DNA from: Prevotella sp.
Lineage (GTDB): Bacteria; Bacteroidota; Bacteroidia; Bacteroidales; Bacteroidaceae
Direction of reading: 5' to 3'
Assembly: GCA_017459445.1 (NCBI GenBank)
Contig: JAFUDJ010000022.1
Coordinates: 38,612 to 102,611 of the forward strand
DNA length: 64,000 nucleotides
Made by a program: the position numbers and the translations under genes. Below are positions 25,818-38,646 of the stretch, in pieces (positions within the stretch are counted from its first letter, which is position 1; each line of letters begins with the position of its first letter). The notes beneath the pieces are model-generated. The model made no database searches, had not been told where the DNA came from, and saw only the letters and a list, made by a program, of their open reading frames with translations.

Positions 25818-27464
25818 TTACTGGGCGGGGGCCTGGCGGCGTTTCTGCTCTTTCAGCTCCGTGCCGGGCTTCTTGGGCCTCCAGTTAAAGATGTCGTTTT
25901 TGTCGAGGGGGCGCACATAGTCGAACCATGCATACTGCGGCAGGAAATACTTGTCGGGTGGAACCTGCGACAACGGGTAGAGCGTGCCCGTAGGCTTCTC
26001 CATCCATATCTTCTGCATCTTCCGGTTCTCCAAGAACATCTTCATAAAGGGTGTCTCGGTATAGTTCAGACCGATGATGGTGCTGTCCGACTCGTCGATG
26101 GGATAATACACGAGCAGCACATTGCCGATGGCCTGGCTCTCATGGATTTCGCCCTCCTTGAAGAACGCCTTCATCTCCTTGGACGACACCTGATTGAAAT
26201 GCACGGAGTCGTTCATCTGCTCCGTGGAAAAGGCCTGTCCGATGACATGGGCATGGTCAACGGTGGAATCCCGCATGTAAACCCGTATCTCCTCGCCGAA
26301 GAGCTGCTGGTTCTGGTTCCACACAATGGGGTCCTTATACATGGTCATGCACGAGTCCTTCGAGTTGTACACCAGCGAGTCGCAGACCGCCTGGACATCC
26401 ACCCTATACGCGCGTACCTTATTATAAGCATGTATCTTACGGTAGACGGAGTCGGTGCGGATGTTAAAGGTAAAGATTTTAAACGTGTCGGCATGCATAT
26501 ACAGCGAGTCCTGCTGCGAGTAGTCGATGGTGACGGCGCGCCGCGTGGCCATGGCATAGCCCGTGGAGTCATTGTATTCGGCATAGTCGCCCGTCATCAT
26601 GTTCTTGTTCACCGAGTCGGTATACACCACATTCCAGTAGGCATAGTTGGTGCCGTCGGCAGCATTGTGGTAGACGCTGTCGCCCACCAGCGTCCTGCCC
26701 TGGTCGCGGATGACGGACCGCCCGAACAGCTCCGACTGCTCCGTCTTGGTGTTGTAGTAGCCGTCCTCGCTGTAGATGCGGCTGCTGCCCGACGTGATAT
26801 GCGACGGTCCCACGATATGTGCCCGCGACGACTGCGTGTCATAATACAAGGAGTCGGTAGTGAGGTACATCTTCTGGTCGCGCAGACGGACGTCATAGTA
26901 GAACATGGCGATTTTCGTGTCCGTATGGTATTCGCCCCAGTCGGATGTCAGCACGCTCTTCCCGTCCACCAGCTTGCCACCTTCAAAGAAGTTGCCGAAG
27001 TTATACAGGCGGTCGTAGTCGAGCGAGTCGGTATAGAGGTACGACTTGCGGTGCCTCAGCACGACATTATAGCGGGCCTGCGCCAGCTGGGCATTCCCGT
27101 CGTAATAGGCATAGTCGCTATTCAGCTGCAGGGTGTCGCCCTGCACCATCTTCACATGGCCGAAGGCCTCGAACGAATTGGACTGTTCGTAGAAGTGTGC
27201 GCTGTCGCAATACAAGTCGGCGCCCTGGTGGCGGAAATGCACGTTGCCGTCGAGTATCTGCGCATCGCCGTTCCGATACTGGTCGTAGTGCAAGTTGTCG
27301 GAATGTATCAGATACACGCGCTTGTCCTGCGCAGCAGTGCGCTTAGAGCGCGCTGCACTTATGATGAGTGAATAATGAACAGTGAATAGTACCGCAAGTA
27401 CTATCCACAACATTCTGCTTAAACTGATGCCCCGTTGCTTCACCATCCACTTTTCAGTCTTCAC
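25818..27464 (-). CDS. OstA/LptA-like envelope protein
   Basis: 548 residues. A hydrophobic N-terminal segment (MLWIVLAVLFTVHYSLIISA) is followed by a long series of OstA_2/LptA-type beta-jellyroll strands (LHYDQYRNGDAQILDGNVHFRHQGADLYCD, SSRIYSEDGYYNTKTEQSELFG). Such proteins carry lipopolysaccharide across the periplasm; the Bacteroidetes form is longer than E. coli LptA, as here. The exact start is uncertain (Met at residues 1, 7 or 18). Part of the signal segment is made from the TTCACTATT-type repeat found across the window. Located between two chaperone genes and mutL. Confidence 0.82.
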   Translation of the reverse strand: MKTEKWMVKQRGISLSRMLWIVLAVLFTVHYSLIISAARSKRTAAQDKRVYLIHSDNLHYDQYRNGDAQILDGNVHFRHQGADLYCDSAHFYEQSNSFEAFGHVKMVQGDTLQLNSDYAYYDGNAQLAQARYNVVLRHRKSYLYTDSLDYDRLYNFGNFFEGGKLVDGKSVLTSDWGEYHTDTKIAMFYYDVRLRDQKMYLTTDSLYYDTQSSRAHIVGPSHITSGSSRIYSEDGYYNTKTEQSELFGRSVIRDQGRTLVGDSVYHNAADGTNYAYWNVVYTDSVNKNMMTGDYAEYNDSTGYAMATRRAVTIDYSQQDSLYMHADTFKIFTFNIRTDSVYRKIHAYNKVRAYRVDVQAVCDSLVYNSKDSCMTMYKDPIVWNQNQQLFGEEIRVYMRDSTVDHAHVIGQAFSTEQMNDSVHFNQVSSKEMKAFFKEGEIHESQAIGNVLLVYYPIDESDSTIIGLNYTETPFMKMFLENRKMQKIWMEKPTGTLYPLSQVPPDKYFLPQYAWFDYVRPLDKNDIFNWRPKKPGTELKEQKRRQAPAQ

Positions 27465-27514
27465 TCTTCACTTTTCACTATTCACTATCCATCAGGCAGC
27501 GCCCGCTGCCGCTC

Positions 27515-28939
27515 TCACCTCACCCACCCTTCATACTGGAACTGGCAGTTGCGGTAGCGGTCGTTGATGTGAACGTAGGTCGACTTGATACGGTCCACCA
27601 CCCATTGGTGCAGCTTCTCCTCGCGGCGCTTGTTCAGCACGAGATTCTTCATCACCTGGAAGTCCTCCGTTATCGTAGCCTTATGTCCCTCGGTGCGGCT
27701 CTTCAGCTTCACGATGGCGCAGACGGTCTTACCCCGTTCGTTAATCATCCGGAACGGCGCCGAGATGCCACCCACGGCCAGCGTGTCGACGGCCTTGGCC
27801 ACCTCCGGCGGCAGGTCGGCCAGCTGGAAGCGCGAGGTCCGTCCCTCCTGTGTGACGTTCGCCATCAGACCGTTGTTGTTACGGGTGTCCTTATCGTCGG
27901 AAATCAGGGATGCACCGGCCTCAAACGGGAACTTACCCTCTATGATATTGTTGCGGATAGAGTCCAGCCGTTGCAGCGACTTGTCGATGGCATCGTCGCT
28001 CACCACCGGCTTGCGCAGGATATGGCGCACCTTGATTTTATCACCCCGCTTGTCGACAAGCTGGATGATGTGATAGCCGAATTCCGACTCCACAATCTTG
28101 GAGACGCGCTTCGGGTCGGTCAGTCCGAAGGCCACATTGGCAAAGGCCGGGTCGAGCATGCCACGTCCCGTATAGTCCAGCTCGCCGCCACGGCGGGCCG
28201 TTCCCGGGTCCTCAGAATAGAGGCGTGCCAGCGTCTGGAACGACGCCTCGCCCTTGTTGATACGGTCGGTATAGCTGCGCAGCTCGTCCTTGACGCGGTT
28301 GATTTCCTCCTGTTCGATGCGCGGCGTCTGGGTGATAATCTGCACCTCCACCTCGGTGGGGACAAAGGGCAGGCTGTCCTGCGGCATGTTCTTGAAGTAG
28401 TTGCGCACCTCGGCAGGCGACACAGTGATGTCCTTGGCAATCTTCTGCTGCATGCCCTGCACCAGCTGGCGCTCACGGTACGACTCGCGGAGGTCGGCAC
28501 GAATCTGGCTCATGCTTTTCTTTTGGTACTCCTCCAGCTTCTCCCGCGAGCCGATGGCGTTAATCATATTCTCGATATACTGCTCCACGCCCTGCGTAAT
28601 CTCCGACTCCGACACTTCCACGCTGTCGATGATGGCCTGGTTCAGGAACAGCTTCTGTACGGCAATCTGCTCCGGGATGGCACAGTCCGGGTCGCCCGAC
28701 CAGCGTATGCCCTCCTGCCGTCCCTCGATGCGCATGGCCTCGACGTCGGACATGAGGATGGCTTCGTCGCCGACTACCCAGATGACTTCGTCAACCACGT
28801 TTTGCGCCGCTGCGTGGCTAATGAATAATGAACAGTGAATAGTGAATAGTGCCACTACCATCCCTATTCGCCCGTTTTTTCTCAAAATATCCTTGATGCT
28901 CATCGGTTTCATTTCATTCATCCACTTTTCACTATTCAC
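27515..28939 (-). CDS. SurA-like parvulin peptidyl-prolyl isomerase
   Basis: 474 residues. A signal segment (VALFTIHCSLFISHAAAQ) precedes a SurA_N-like chaperone region (DEVIWVVGDEAILMSDVEAMRIEGRQEG). Two parvulin modules are present: about 185-285 (EVEVQIITQTPRIEQEEINRVKDEL ... SEDPGTARRGGELDYTGRG) and about 290-390. It helps outer-membrane proteins fold in the periplasm. The initiation codon could be Met1, Met10 or Met13. The signal peptide is again largely TTCACTATT-type repeat sequence. It is co-directional with another parvulin gene 27 bp upstream. Confidence 0.88.
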   Translation of the reverse strand: MNSEKWMNEMKPMSIKDILRKNGRIGMVVALFTIHCSLFISHAAAQNVVDEVIWVVGDEAILMSDVEAMRIEGRQEGIRWSGDPDCAIPEQIAVQKLFLNQAIIDSVEVSESEITQGVEQYIENMINAIGSREKLEEYQKKSMSQIRADLRESYRERQLVQGMQQKIAKDITVSPAEVRNYFKNMPQDSLPFVPTEVEVQIITQTPRIEQEEINRVKDELRSYTDRINKGEASFQTLARLYSEDPGTARRGGELDYTGRGMLDPAFANVAFGLTDPKRVSKIVESEFGYHIIQLVDKRGDKIKVRHILRKPVVSDDAIDKSLQRLDSIRNNIIEGKFPFEAGASLISDDKDTRNNNGLMANVTQEGRTSRFQLADLPPEVAKAVDTLAVGGISAPFRMINERGKTVCAIVKLKSRTEGHKATITEDFQVMKNLVLNKRREEKLHQWVVDRIKSTYVHINDRYRNCQFQYEGWVR

Positions 28940-28978
28940 TGTTCACTTTTCATTATTCACTTTTCACTATTCATTAGC
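28820..28978. repeat. TTCACTATT-family tandem repeats at the isomerase gene junction
   Basis: Units such as GAATAGTGAATAGTG, TTCACTGTTCACTTT and TTCACTATTCATTAG occur both between the two isomerase genes and within the first codons of the downstream one. Similar runs are at 27365-27490, 32030-32165 and 35615-35652. Confidence 0.75.
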
Positions 28979-30424
28979 GCCGTGCTTATTCACGGTGCGC
29001 AACACCTCCTCGTTGACGGTGAAGGCATAGCGCTTCCGCAGGTCGGCAACCCACTGGCGCTCCAGCTCGTCCTGCAAGTCGGCGATAACCAGGCCGCGAA
29101 CGTCCTGATAAGTCTCCGGCTTCTTGAGCATCTTGCCATACGTGGCATCAATGGGATAGCCCTTGACGCTGTCCACCTTGACATCAGCCACCTTGAATTC
29201 GCGCTGGTCGACGAGCTTGCTGTCGCCCTTCTTGAAGAGCCCCTTCTCCACGCGGATGCGGATAATGGAGTCGTTGTTGAAGGTCTTGCGCAGCGCCTCG
29301 TTCCAGTCCTCGAACTTCAACTTCTTCACACAGTCGGCCACGGCCTTGACGTCAGCCTGCGTCTTCACGTGGTAGGCCATGCCCTTGAAGCGCGGCTCGT
29401 CCCACTTGTACTTATTCTTATTCTTCTTGAAGTAGCGGTCCAGCGCCACCTCGTCCTTGGAAGCCTTCTCCCATACGTTGCGGTTGCTGACCTCATAGAG
29501 CAGCAAACCGTCGTGATACTCCTTGATGAGGTAGCGCATCTCAGCATCCACGGCAGACAGCGAGTCGGCACAATGGGCCAGGATGGCATCCTTGGTCAGG
29601 GTGCTGTCGGCCTTCACCATGGCATCCAGCTTCTGCTCCGAGATACGCTCGCGGGCTCCGCGCTGCTCCAGGAACTTCAGGATATTCTCCCTGTGGAAGT
29701 CGAAAGGCTCCAGCATCTTACGCTCCTTCATCAGGATGATATGCCAGCCGTAGGGCGACTCCACTGGAGCGCTCATCTCGCCGGGCTGCAAGGCAAAGGC
29801 AGCATCCTCGAACTCCTTGACCAACTGGTGCTGTCCGACCCATCCTAACACGCCGCCGTTACGGGCAGAGCCCGGGTCCTGCGACACCTTCTTGGCCAGC
29901 TCCTCGAAATCGGCACCGGCCTGAATGGCCTGATAGACCGAGTCGATGCGCTGCTTGGCCTCCTGCTTCTGGGCATCGGTGGCCTTCTGCGGAATCATTA
30001 TCAGGATATGGGCGGGGCGTATCAGTCCCTGCGGGCCGATGTTCTCCACCGTCTGGTCATAGACCTTGTGAGCCTCAGCCAGCATGTCGTCGTCGGTCAC
30101 GAAGGTCGGCTTGACCTGTTGGTCGCGATACTGTGCGAATTCTGTCTGGAAAGCCTTCGTGGTGTCGATATGCTCGTCCAGCGCTGCCTGCACCTTCAGC
30201 TTGTAGTTGATAAAGAGGTCGACATACTCCTCAACGGTCTTCTTGTCGATGACACCGTCGGTATTGTTCTTATTATAGGAATATTCAAACTCGCTACGCG
30301 GCACATCAACACCGGCCACAGTCATGATAACAGGGTCGTCATTGCCGGGATGGGGCTGCGGCAATGCCGCAGCGTAGCGAACCGTGCCCAACAGGAGGGC
30401 AGCTGCTATAAGTGTTTTTTTCAT
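28967..30424 (-). CDS. Periplasmic parvulin-type peptidyl-prolyl isomerase
   Basis: 485 residues; signal peptide MKKTLIAAALLLGTVRYAAA. A SurA-like N-terminal helix domain (VAGVDVPRSEFEYSYNKNN) precedes a parvulin domain at about 125-230 (IRPAHILIMIP ... VSQDPGSARNGGVLGWVGQHQLVKEFEDAAFAL ... SPYGWHIILM). The C-terminal part is a helical region with a second degenerate isomerase module. Together with the following isomerase and the OstA-like protein it forms an outer-membrane biogenesis group downstream of guaB. Confidence 0.9.
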   Translation of the reverse strand: MKKTLIAAALLLGTVRYAAALPQPHPGNDDPVIMTVAGVDVPRSEFEYSYNKNNTDGVIDKKTVEEYVDLFINYKLKVQAALDEHIDTTKAFQTEFAQYRDQQVKPTFVTDDDMLAEAHKVYDQTVENIGPQGLIRPAHILIMIPQKATDAQKQEAKQRIDSVYQAIQAGADFEELAKKVSQDPGSARNGGVLGWVGQHQLVKEFEDAAFALQPGEMSAPVESPYGWHIILMKERKMLEPFDFHRENILKFLEQRGARERISEQKLDAMVKADSTLTKDAILAHCADSLSAVDAEMRYLIKEYHDGLLLYEVSNRNVWEKASKDEVALDRYFKKNKNKYKWDEPRFKGMAYHVKTQADVKAVADCVKKLKFEDWNEALRKTFNNDSIIRIRVEKGLFKKGDSKLVDQREFKVADVKVDSVKGYPIDATYGKMLKKPETYQDVRGLVIADLQDELERQWVADLRKRYAFTVNEEVLRTVNKHGANE

Positions 30425-30488
30425 TTCTTATTTTTGTATTTTTTAATTCTTCAATTCTTTAACACTCTCTCCAATGTAACTATTCAAT

Positions 30489-31976
<1,488 letters not shown>

Positions 31977-32000
31977 TTACTCCTTTGAAATTATTGCGTG

Positions 32001-32008
32001 CAAAGGTA
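32001..32008 (-). promoter_or_regulatory. -7 box (TACCTTTG) for guaB
   Basis: The minus strand reads TACCTTTG 31 bp before the ATG at 31970. The -33 element is not obvious because the region upstream is TTCACTATT-type repeat. Confidence 0.55.
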
Positions 32009-32029
32009 CGAAAAATAAGGTAAAAGTGA

Positions 32030-32165
32030 AGAGTGAATAGTGAAAAATTTGCTGTCGTCAGCGGTTTTTTAACCACTCTTCACGCTTCATTCTTCACTAT
32101 TCACTCTTCACCCTTCCCTCTTCACCTTTCATTCTTCACTATTCACTCTTCACTATTCATTAGCG
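32030..32165. repeat. TTCACTATT-family tandem repeats between guaB and recQ
   Basis: More than ten imperfect 8-10 bp units (TTCACTCTTCACCC, TTCACTATTCACTC, TTCATTCTTCACTA) fill most of the space between the divergent-side promoter of guaB and the recQ stop codon. Confidence 0.8.
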
Positions 32166-32172
32166 AAGCGCC

Positions 32173-34353
<2,181 letters not shown>

Positions 34354-34378
34354 AGACTCTTTGGGGTGTTAGGTGCAC

Positions 34379-35596
34379 CTAATTCAGGTGTGACTTGCCG
34401 AGCTGCTGCTGGGCATACTCGGCCGTCACGGTAAAGGATTTCAGTCGTTTAGAGGGTATTTCAAACATGGCATCCATCATGACGCTCTCCACGATGGAGC
34501 GCAGGCCACGGGCTCCCAGCTTGTAGTCGATGGCCTTGTCGACGATGACCTCCAGCGCCTCCTGTGCGAAGGTCAGCTTGATGCCGTCCATGTCGAAGAG
34601 CTTCTCGTACTGCTTGATGATGGAATTCTTCGGTTCCGTGAGGATGCGCATCAGCGCGTCGCGGTCCAGCGGATTGAGGTAGGTCAGCACGGGCAGGCGG
34701 CCTATCAGCTCGGGAATGAGTCCGAACGACTTCAAGTCCTGCGGCACGATGTACTGCATCAGGTCGTCCTTGTCAATCTTCCTTACGTGCTGAACGGAGT
34801 TGTAGCCTACCACGTGGGTATTCATGCGCTGTGCTATCTTGCGCTCGATGCCGTCGAAGGCCCCGCCGCATATAAATAATATATTATGTGTATCCACGGG
34901 GATGTATTCCTGGTCGGGGTGCTTGCGGCCGCCCTTGGGGGGCACGTTGACGACGGTGCCCTCCAGCAGTTTCAGCAGTCCCTGCTGCACACCCTCGCCG
35001 CTGACGTCGCGGGTGATGCTGGGGTTGTCGGTCTTGCGGGCTATCTTGTCTATCTCGTCGACGAAGACGATGCCTCGCTGCGTGGCCTCCACGTCGTAGT
35101 CGGCCACCTGCAACAGGCGTGTCAGGATGCTTTCCACGTCCTCGCCCACATAGCCGGCCTCGGTGAACACCGTGGCGTCGACGATGGTAAACGGCACGTC
35201 CAGCAGGCGGGCGATGGTGCGCGCCAGCAGGGTCTTGCCCGTTCCCGTGGAGCCGACGAGGATGACGTTCGACTTCTCTATCTCGACATCGTTGTCGGCC
35301 ATCGGCTGCTGCAGCCGCTTATAGTGGTTATAGACGGCCACGCTGAGGAAGCGCTTGGCCTCGTCCTGGCCGATAACGTACTGGTCCAGGTGCTCCTTGA
35401 TTTCCTTGGGCTTCGGCACGCGCTTCAGCTGGAATGCCTTTTCGGTATGCCGTGCATCGGGACCGTAGCCGTTGGCTGTGGCCACCTGATAGGCCTGCAC
35501 GGCGCAATCCTCGCAGATATAGCCGTTGATGCCGGTTATCAGGAGCTTCACCTCCCTGTCGTTCCTTCCGCAGAAGTTACATGTTTTTCTCGCCAT
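34379..35596 (-). CDS. clpX: ClpX, ATPase subunit of the ClpXP protease
   Basis: 405 residues. The N-terminal zinc-binding domain has CNFC (7-10) and CEDC (29-32). AAA+ motifs: [17 protein letters not shown] (Walker A), [13 protein letters not shown] (Walker B), pore and sensor blocks ([30 protein letters not shown]). Unfolds substrates and feeds ClpP. It follows clpP by 51 bp, the gap filled by TTCACTATT-type repeats. Confidence 0.97.
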   Translation of the reverse strand: MARKTCNFCGRNDREVKLLITGINGYICEDCAVQAYQVATANGYGPDARHTEKAFQLKRVPKPKEIKEHLDQYVIGQDEAKRFLSVAVYNHYKRLQQPMADNDVEIEKSNVILVGSTGTGKTLLARTIARLLDVPFTIVDATVFTEAGYVGEDVESILTRLLQVADYDVEATQRGIVFVDEIDKIARKTDNPSITRDVSGEGVQQGLLKLLEGTVVNVPPKGGRKHPDQEYIPVDTHNILFICGGAFDGIERKIAQRMNTHVVGYNSVQHVRKIDKDDLMQYIVPQDLKSFGLIPELIGRLPVLTYLNPLDRDALMRILTEPKNSIIKQYEKLFDMDGIKLTFAQEALEVIVDKAIDYKLGARGLRSIVESVMMDAMFEIPSKRLKSFTVTAEYAQQQLGKSHLN

Positions 35597-35647
35597 TCGC
35601 TTTTCTCGCTATGCTCTTTTCACTCTTCACTATTCACTTTTCACGCT

Positions 35648-36313
35648 TCACTTCTTTTTCAGCACCTGGTCAATCATGCCGTACTCCTTGGCTTCCTCAG
35701 CCGTCATCCAGTAGTTGCGGTCGGAGTCGTTCCACACCTTGTCGTACGGTGTGTGCGAATGCTCCGAGATAATGGTGTACAGTTCCTTCTTGAACTTCAT
35801 GATTTCCTTGGCCTCAATCTCGATGTCCGAGGCCTGGCCCTGCACGCCGCCCAGCGGCTGGTGTATCATGACGCGGCTGTGGGGCAGTGCCGAGCGCTTG
35901 CCTTCGGCGCCTGCCACGAGCAGCACGGCGGCCATCGAGGCGGCCATGCCGGTGCAGATGGTGGACACGTCGCTCGAGATGAACTGCATGGTGTCGTAGA
36001 TGCCAAGTCCCGCCGTCACGCTGCCGCCCGGTGAGTTCAGGTAGATGCTGATGTCCTTGCCGGGGTCGGCCTGCTCCAGGAACAGCAGCTGGGCCATGAT
36101 GGTGTTGGCCACATAGTCGTCAATCTGCGTGCCGAGGAAGATGATGCGGTCCATCATCAGGCGCGAGAAGACGTCCATCTGCGTCACGTTCAGCTGGCGC
36201 TCCTCCAGGATGTAGGGGTTCATATACTGGGCCTGCGTGCTCATCACTTCGTCGAGCACCAGACCGTTTATTCCAAGATGCTTGGTAGCGTATTTTCTAA
36301 AGTCGTTATTCAT
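35648..36313 (-). CDS. clpP: ClpP, proteolytic subunit
   Basis: 221 residues. The serine protease motif TGMAASMAAVLLVAG carries the catalytic Ser and ALPHSRVMIHQPLGG the catalytic His. YLNSPGGSVTAGLGIYD is the oxyanion and substrate loop. The start at 36313 is supported by a -7 box TAATTTTG (36341-36334) 20 bp upstream and by the tig terminator before it. Confidence 0.97.
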   Translation of the reverse strand: MNNDFRKYATKHLGINGLVLDEVMSTQAQYMNPYILEERQLNVTQMDVFSRLMMDRIIFLGTQIDDYVANTIMAQLLFLEQADPGKDISIYLNSPGGSVTAGLGIYDTMQFISSDVSTICTGMAASMAAVLLVAGAEGKRSALPHSRVMIHQPLGGVQGQASDIEIEAKEIMKFKKELYTIISEHSHTPYDKVWNDSDRNYWMTAEEAKEYGMIDQVLKKK

Positions 36314-36333
36314 ATTTCATGTCAAAGTAGATA

Positions 36334-36341
36334 CAAAATTA
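36334..36341 (-). promoter_or_regulatory. -7 box (TAATTTTG) for clpP-clpX-recQ
   Basis: The minus strand reads TAATTTTG 20 bp before the clpP ATG and directly after the tig terminator, so the Clp genes can be transcribed separately from tig. Confidence 0.5.
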
Positions 36342-36344
36342 CAC

Positions 36345-36383
36345 AAAAAAGTCGGAATGCCAACGATTCCGACTTTATTTTTT
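36345..36383 (-). terminator. Rho-independent terminator after tig
   Basis: Stem AAAGTCGGAAT / ATTCCGACTTT (36348-36358 with 36366-36376), 7-nt loop, followed on the minus strand by TTTTTTG. It lies between tig and clpP. Confidence 0.8.
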
Positions 36384-36404
36384 GGTTAAAGAATTATAAT
36401 AAGG

Positions 36405-37769
36405 TTACTTTTCGCTCAGCATCTTCTGGAAGTCTGCCAGCGAGACGGTCTTTTCGTTCAGTTTGACAGTGCTCTTCAGGGCGGCGGTCAGCTTCACGTC
36501 GACGGCACGGTCGACGAGGCCGTCCACGTTTTCGCGCTTCTTCAGCATCTCGTCGGCATACTGCTTGATGTATTCATCGGGCACATTCGACATGCCGTAC
36601 TGCGCAAACTGGGCGCGGGTAGCCTCCTTGGCGGCCTCCTTCAGGTCGGCGTCCTCCACCTTGATGCCCTGTGCTGCCACGAGCTGCTCCTTGATGAGGT
36701 GCCAGCCCAGCTCCTTGATGCTGCCCTCGAAGTTCTTCTCGACGAAGTCCTCGCCCTTGTCCTTGTTGTTCTGCAGCATGACGCGCTTCAGCAGGGCCTC
36801 GGGGAACGTCAGCTGGCCCACTTTCTTCTCCATGTAGGAGCGGACATCGAGCAGGAACTTATAGTCGCTGTCGGCGCGGAACTGGGCAGCAATCATGTCG
36901 GCTATCTTCGCGCGGAACTCCTTCTCGTCCTTCACCGTGCCTTCGCCGAAGGCCTGGTCGAAGAGCTGCTGGTTCACCTCGGCCTTCGTGAAGCGGCTGA
37001 TTTCCGTAATCTGGTAGGTGAAGTTGCCCTCGTGCTCCTTCACGTGGTCCTTCTGGATTTTCATCAGGCCCGCCACCTCGGAGTCGTTATCGGGATAGGC
37101 CTGGCGGGGATTCCAGGTGATGACGTCGCCCAGCTTGGCACCGTCGAAGAGCTTCTTCTGGTCGTCCACCTTGATATACTGGGGCATGAGCGGGGCGTCC
37201 GTCACCTCGATGCCGCCTTCCTTCACGTTGCCGTCGGCGTCCAGCTCGCGCAGGTCGCCCTTCAGCATGTCGCGCTGTTCGGCGTCGTAGGCCTCGGTCT
37301 TCTCGTAGTGGCCGGCACGGCTCTGGTACATCTCCACCTGCTGGTCGACGAGCTTATCGTCGACGGTGATGGTATAGTAGTCGATTTTGTCCTTGGCAGT
37401 CAGCTCAGCCTTGAACTCGGGAGCCACGGCAATGTCGAACTTGAAGGTCAGCGGCTGCTCGCCTTCAAAGTCGAGCGGCTCCTGCTGCTCGCTGGGAAGG
37501 GGCTCGCCCAGCATCTGTATCTTGTTCTCGCGGACATACGCATAGAGCTTTTCGCCCAGCAGCTTGTTCACCACGTCAACCTTGACTGACGTGCCGAACT
37601 GGCGCTTTATCATGCCCATCGGAGCCTGGCCCGGACGGAATCCGGGTATGTTCGCACGCTTACGATAGTCCTTCAGGGTCTTCTCTACCTCCGGCTGATA
37701 GTCAGCCGCCTCCATCGTGATGGTCATCAAGCCATTCACCTTGTCGGGAGCCTCAAATTGAATATTCAT
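36405..37769 (-). CDS. tig: Trigger factor
   Basis: 454 residues. The N-terminal ribosome-binding signature is present (RKRANIPGFRPGQAPMGMIKRQFG at about 36-60), followed by a middle region and a helical C-terminal chaperone domain (LPNxxx-like FPEALLKRVMLQNNK ... GWHLIKEQLVAAQGI). The middle part lacks an obvious FKBP active site, which is common outside Proteobacteria. Binds nascent chains at the ribosome exit. Full promoter upstream at 37816-37846. Confidence 0.93.
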   Translation of the reverse strand: MNIQFEAPDKVNGLMTITMEAADYQPEVEKTLKDYRKRANIPGFRPGQAPMGMIKRQFGTSVKVDVVNKLLGEKLYAYVRENKIQMLGEPLPSEQQEPLDFEGEQPLTFKFDIAVAPEFKAELTAKDKIDYYTITVDDKLVDQQVEMYQSRAGHYEKTEAYDAEQRDMLKGDLRELDADGNVKEGGIEVTDAPLMPQYIKVDDQKKLFDGAKLGDVITWNPRQAYPDNDSEVAGLMKIQKDHVKEHEGNFTYQITEISRFTKAEVNQQLFDQAFGEGTVKDEKEFRAKIADMIAAQFRADSDYKFLLDVRSYMEKKVGQLTFPEALLKRVMLQNNKDKGEDFVEKNFEGSIKELGWHLIKEQLVAAQGIKVEDADLKEAAKEATRAQFAQYGMSNVPDEYIKQYADEMLKKRENVDGLVDRAVDVKLTAALKSTVKLNEKTVSLADFQKMLSEK

Positions 37770-37815
37770 TTGCTTCTTATACCTTATTTATTATATGATT
37801 GTCGATTTTGGCGTG

Positions 37816-37846
37816 CAAAGGTACGGATATTTAGGCGAATAACAAA
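37816..37846 (-). promoter_or_regulatory. Promoter of tig
   Basis: On the minus strand TTTG (37846-37843), 19 bp, TACCTTTG (37823-37816), 46 bp before the ATG. Confidence 0.75.
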
Positions 37847-37884
37847 ATAAATTAAGTTTTATTTCGTTTTCCGCAACCGCGCCC

Positions 37885-38310
37885 AACTATTCAGCGAATC
37901 GCCACAAATCGCTTTTTTGAAACTAACTGGCACGAGAATTGGCACTAATTTTATCCACAAATTATCATCAAATCAAGTTTCGCATGTTTTATTTACTATT
38001 TGACTATGTACTATTTACAATTGATTGACTATTGGATTATTTGGCTATTTTGCCCACCCCGAGAAGGTGCGCAACTAATCATCAAATCGCCAAATCGTAA
38101 ATAAATAGTAAATCGTAAATCGTCAAATCGTAAATAAAATAGAGACTTCAGAAAGTTGAATCATCAATATTCGTGGACAGGCCACATTAGTGGCTGTAAT
38201 TTGTGCTAATTCATGGCTGTAATTAGTGCTAATTTGTGACCGTAATTAGTGCCAATTCGTGCCAATTTGTTTCTGAAAACATGATTCATGAGTATTCGTT
38301 GAATAGTTGA
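37885..38310. mobile_element. Dispersed intergenic repeat, copy B, with an internal insertion
   Basis: The same core as copy A: TTCAGCGAATCGCCAC, GGCACTAA, TTATCCACA (37951-37959), GGCCACATTAGTGGC, TTTGTTTCTGAAAACATGAT. About 195 bp (37972-38167) interrupts it and itself has inverted ends (TTTTATTTACTATTTGAC and GTCAAATCGTAAATAAAA) with TAAATCG tandem units. No gene in this 870-bp gap. Confidence 0.7.
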
Positions 38311-38324
38311 TTGATGCCGGACGC

Positions 38325-38465
38325 TTTTCAGTTTCTCCGCTAAACCGACTTCATTTCTCCGGTAAACGTGTTTCATTTCTCCGGTAAACGTAGGAGGTTT
38401 AGCGGAGAAATAAAGTCGGTTTAGCGGAGAAACTGCATACGTTTACCGGAGAAACTGAAAACGGA
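38325..38465. repeat. Cluster of six TTTCTCCGSTAAAC motifs in nested inverted order
   Basis: Three forward copies (TTTCTCCGCTAAACC, then TTTCTCCGGTAAACG twice) are followed by three inverse copies (TTTAGCGGAGAAA twice, GTTTACCGGAGAAA). Flanks also pair (CTTTTCAGTTTCTCCG with CGGAGAAACTGAAAACG; CCGACTT with AAGTCGG), so several alternative hairpins are possible. It lies 135 bp upstream of the 5'-nucleotidase promoter. Confidence 0.8.
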
Positions 38466-38598
38466 ATGACAGCAATGCCGGAGAAAAGCACGGCAGAAGC
38501 TGGCTCCGAACGCCATCAAACGGGGCGGCAGACGGGCAGACAGGACAAGAAAAGCAACGGACTGGATATGAAAAAAACATAAAAAAGGGAGGGCTTCC

Positions 38599-38629
38599 TT
38601 TGTTTTCTTCGCACTTAATCGTACCTTTG
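38599..38629 (+). promoter_or_regulatory. Promoter of the 5'-nucleotidase pair
   Basis: TTTG 38599-38602, 19 bp, TACCTTTG 38622-38629, 17 bp before the ATG at 38647. Confidence 0.75.
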
Positions 38630-38646
38630 CATACAAATCAGTGAAA

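Noticed and set aside
38325-38465. TTTCTCCGSTAAAC cluster, considered as a CRISPR or a terminator
   Set aside because: Repeats are in both orientations with irregular spacing and no T-tract, so neither fits.
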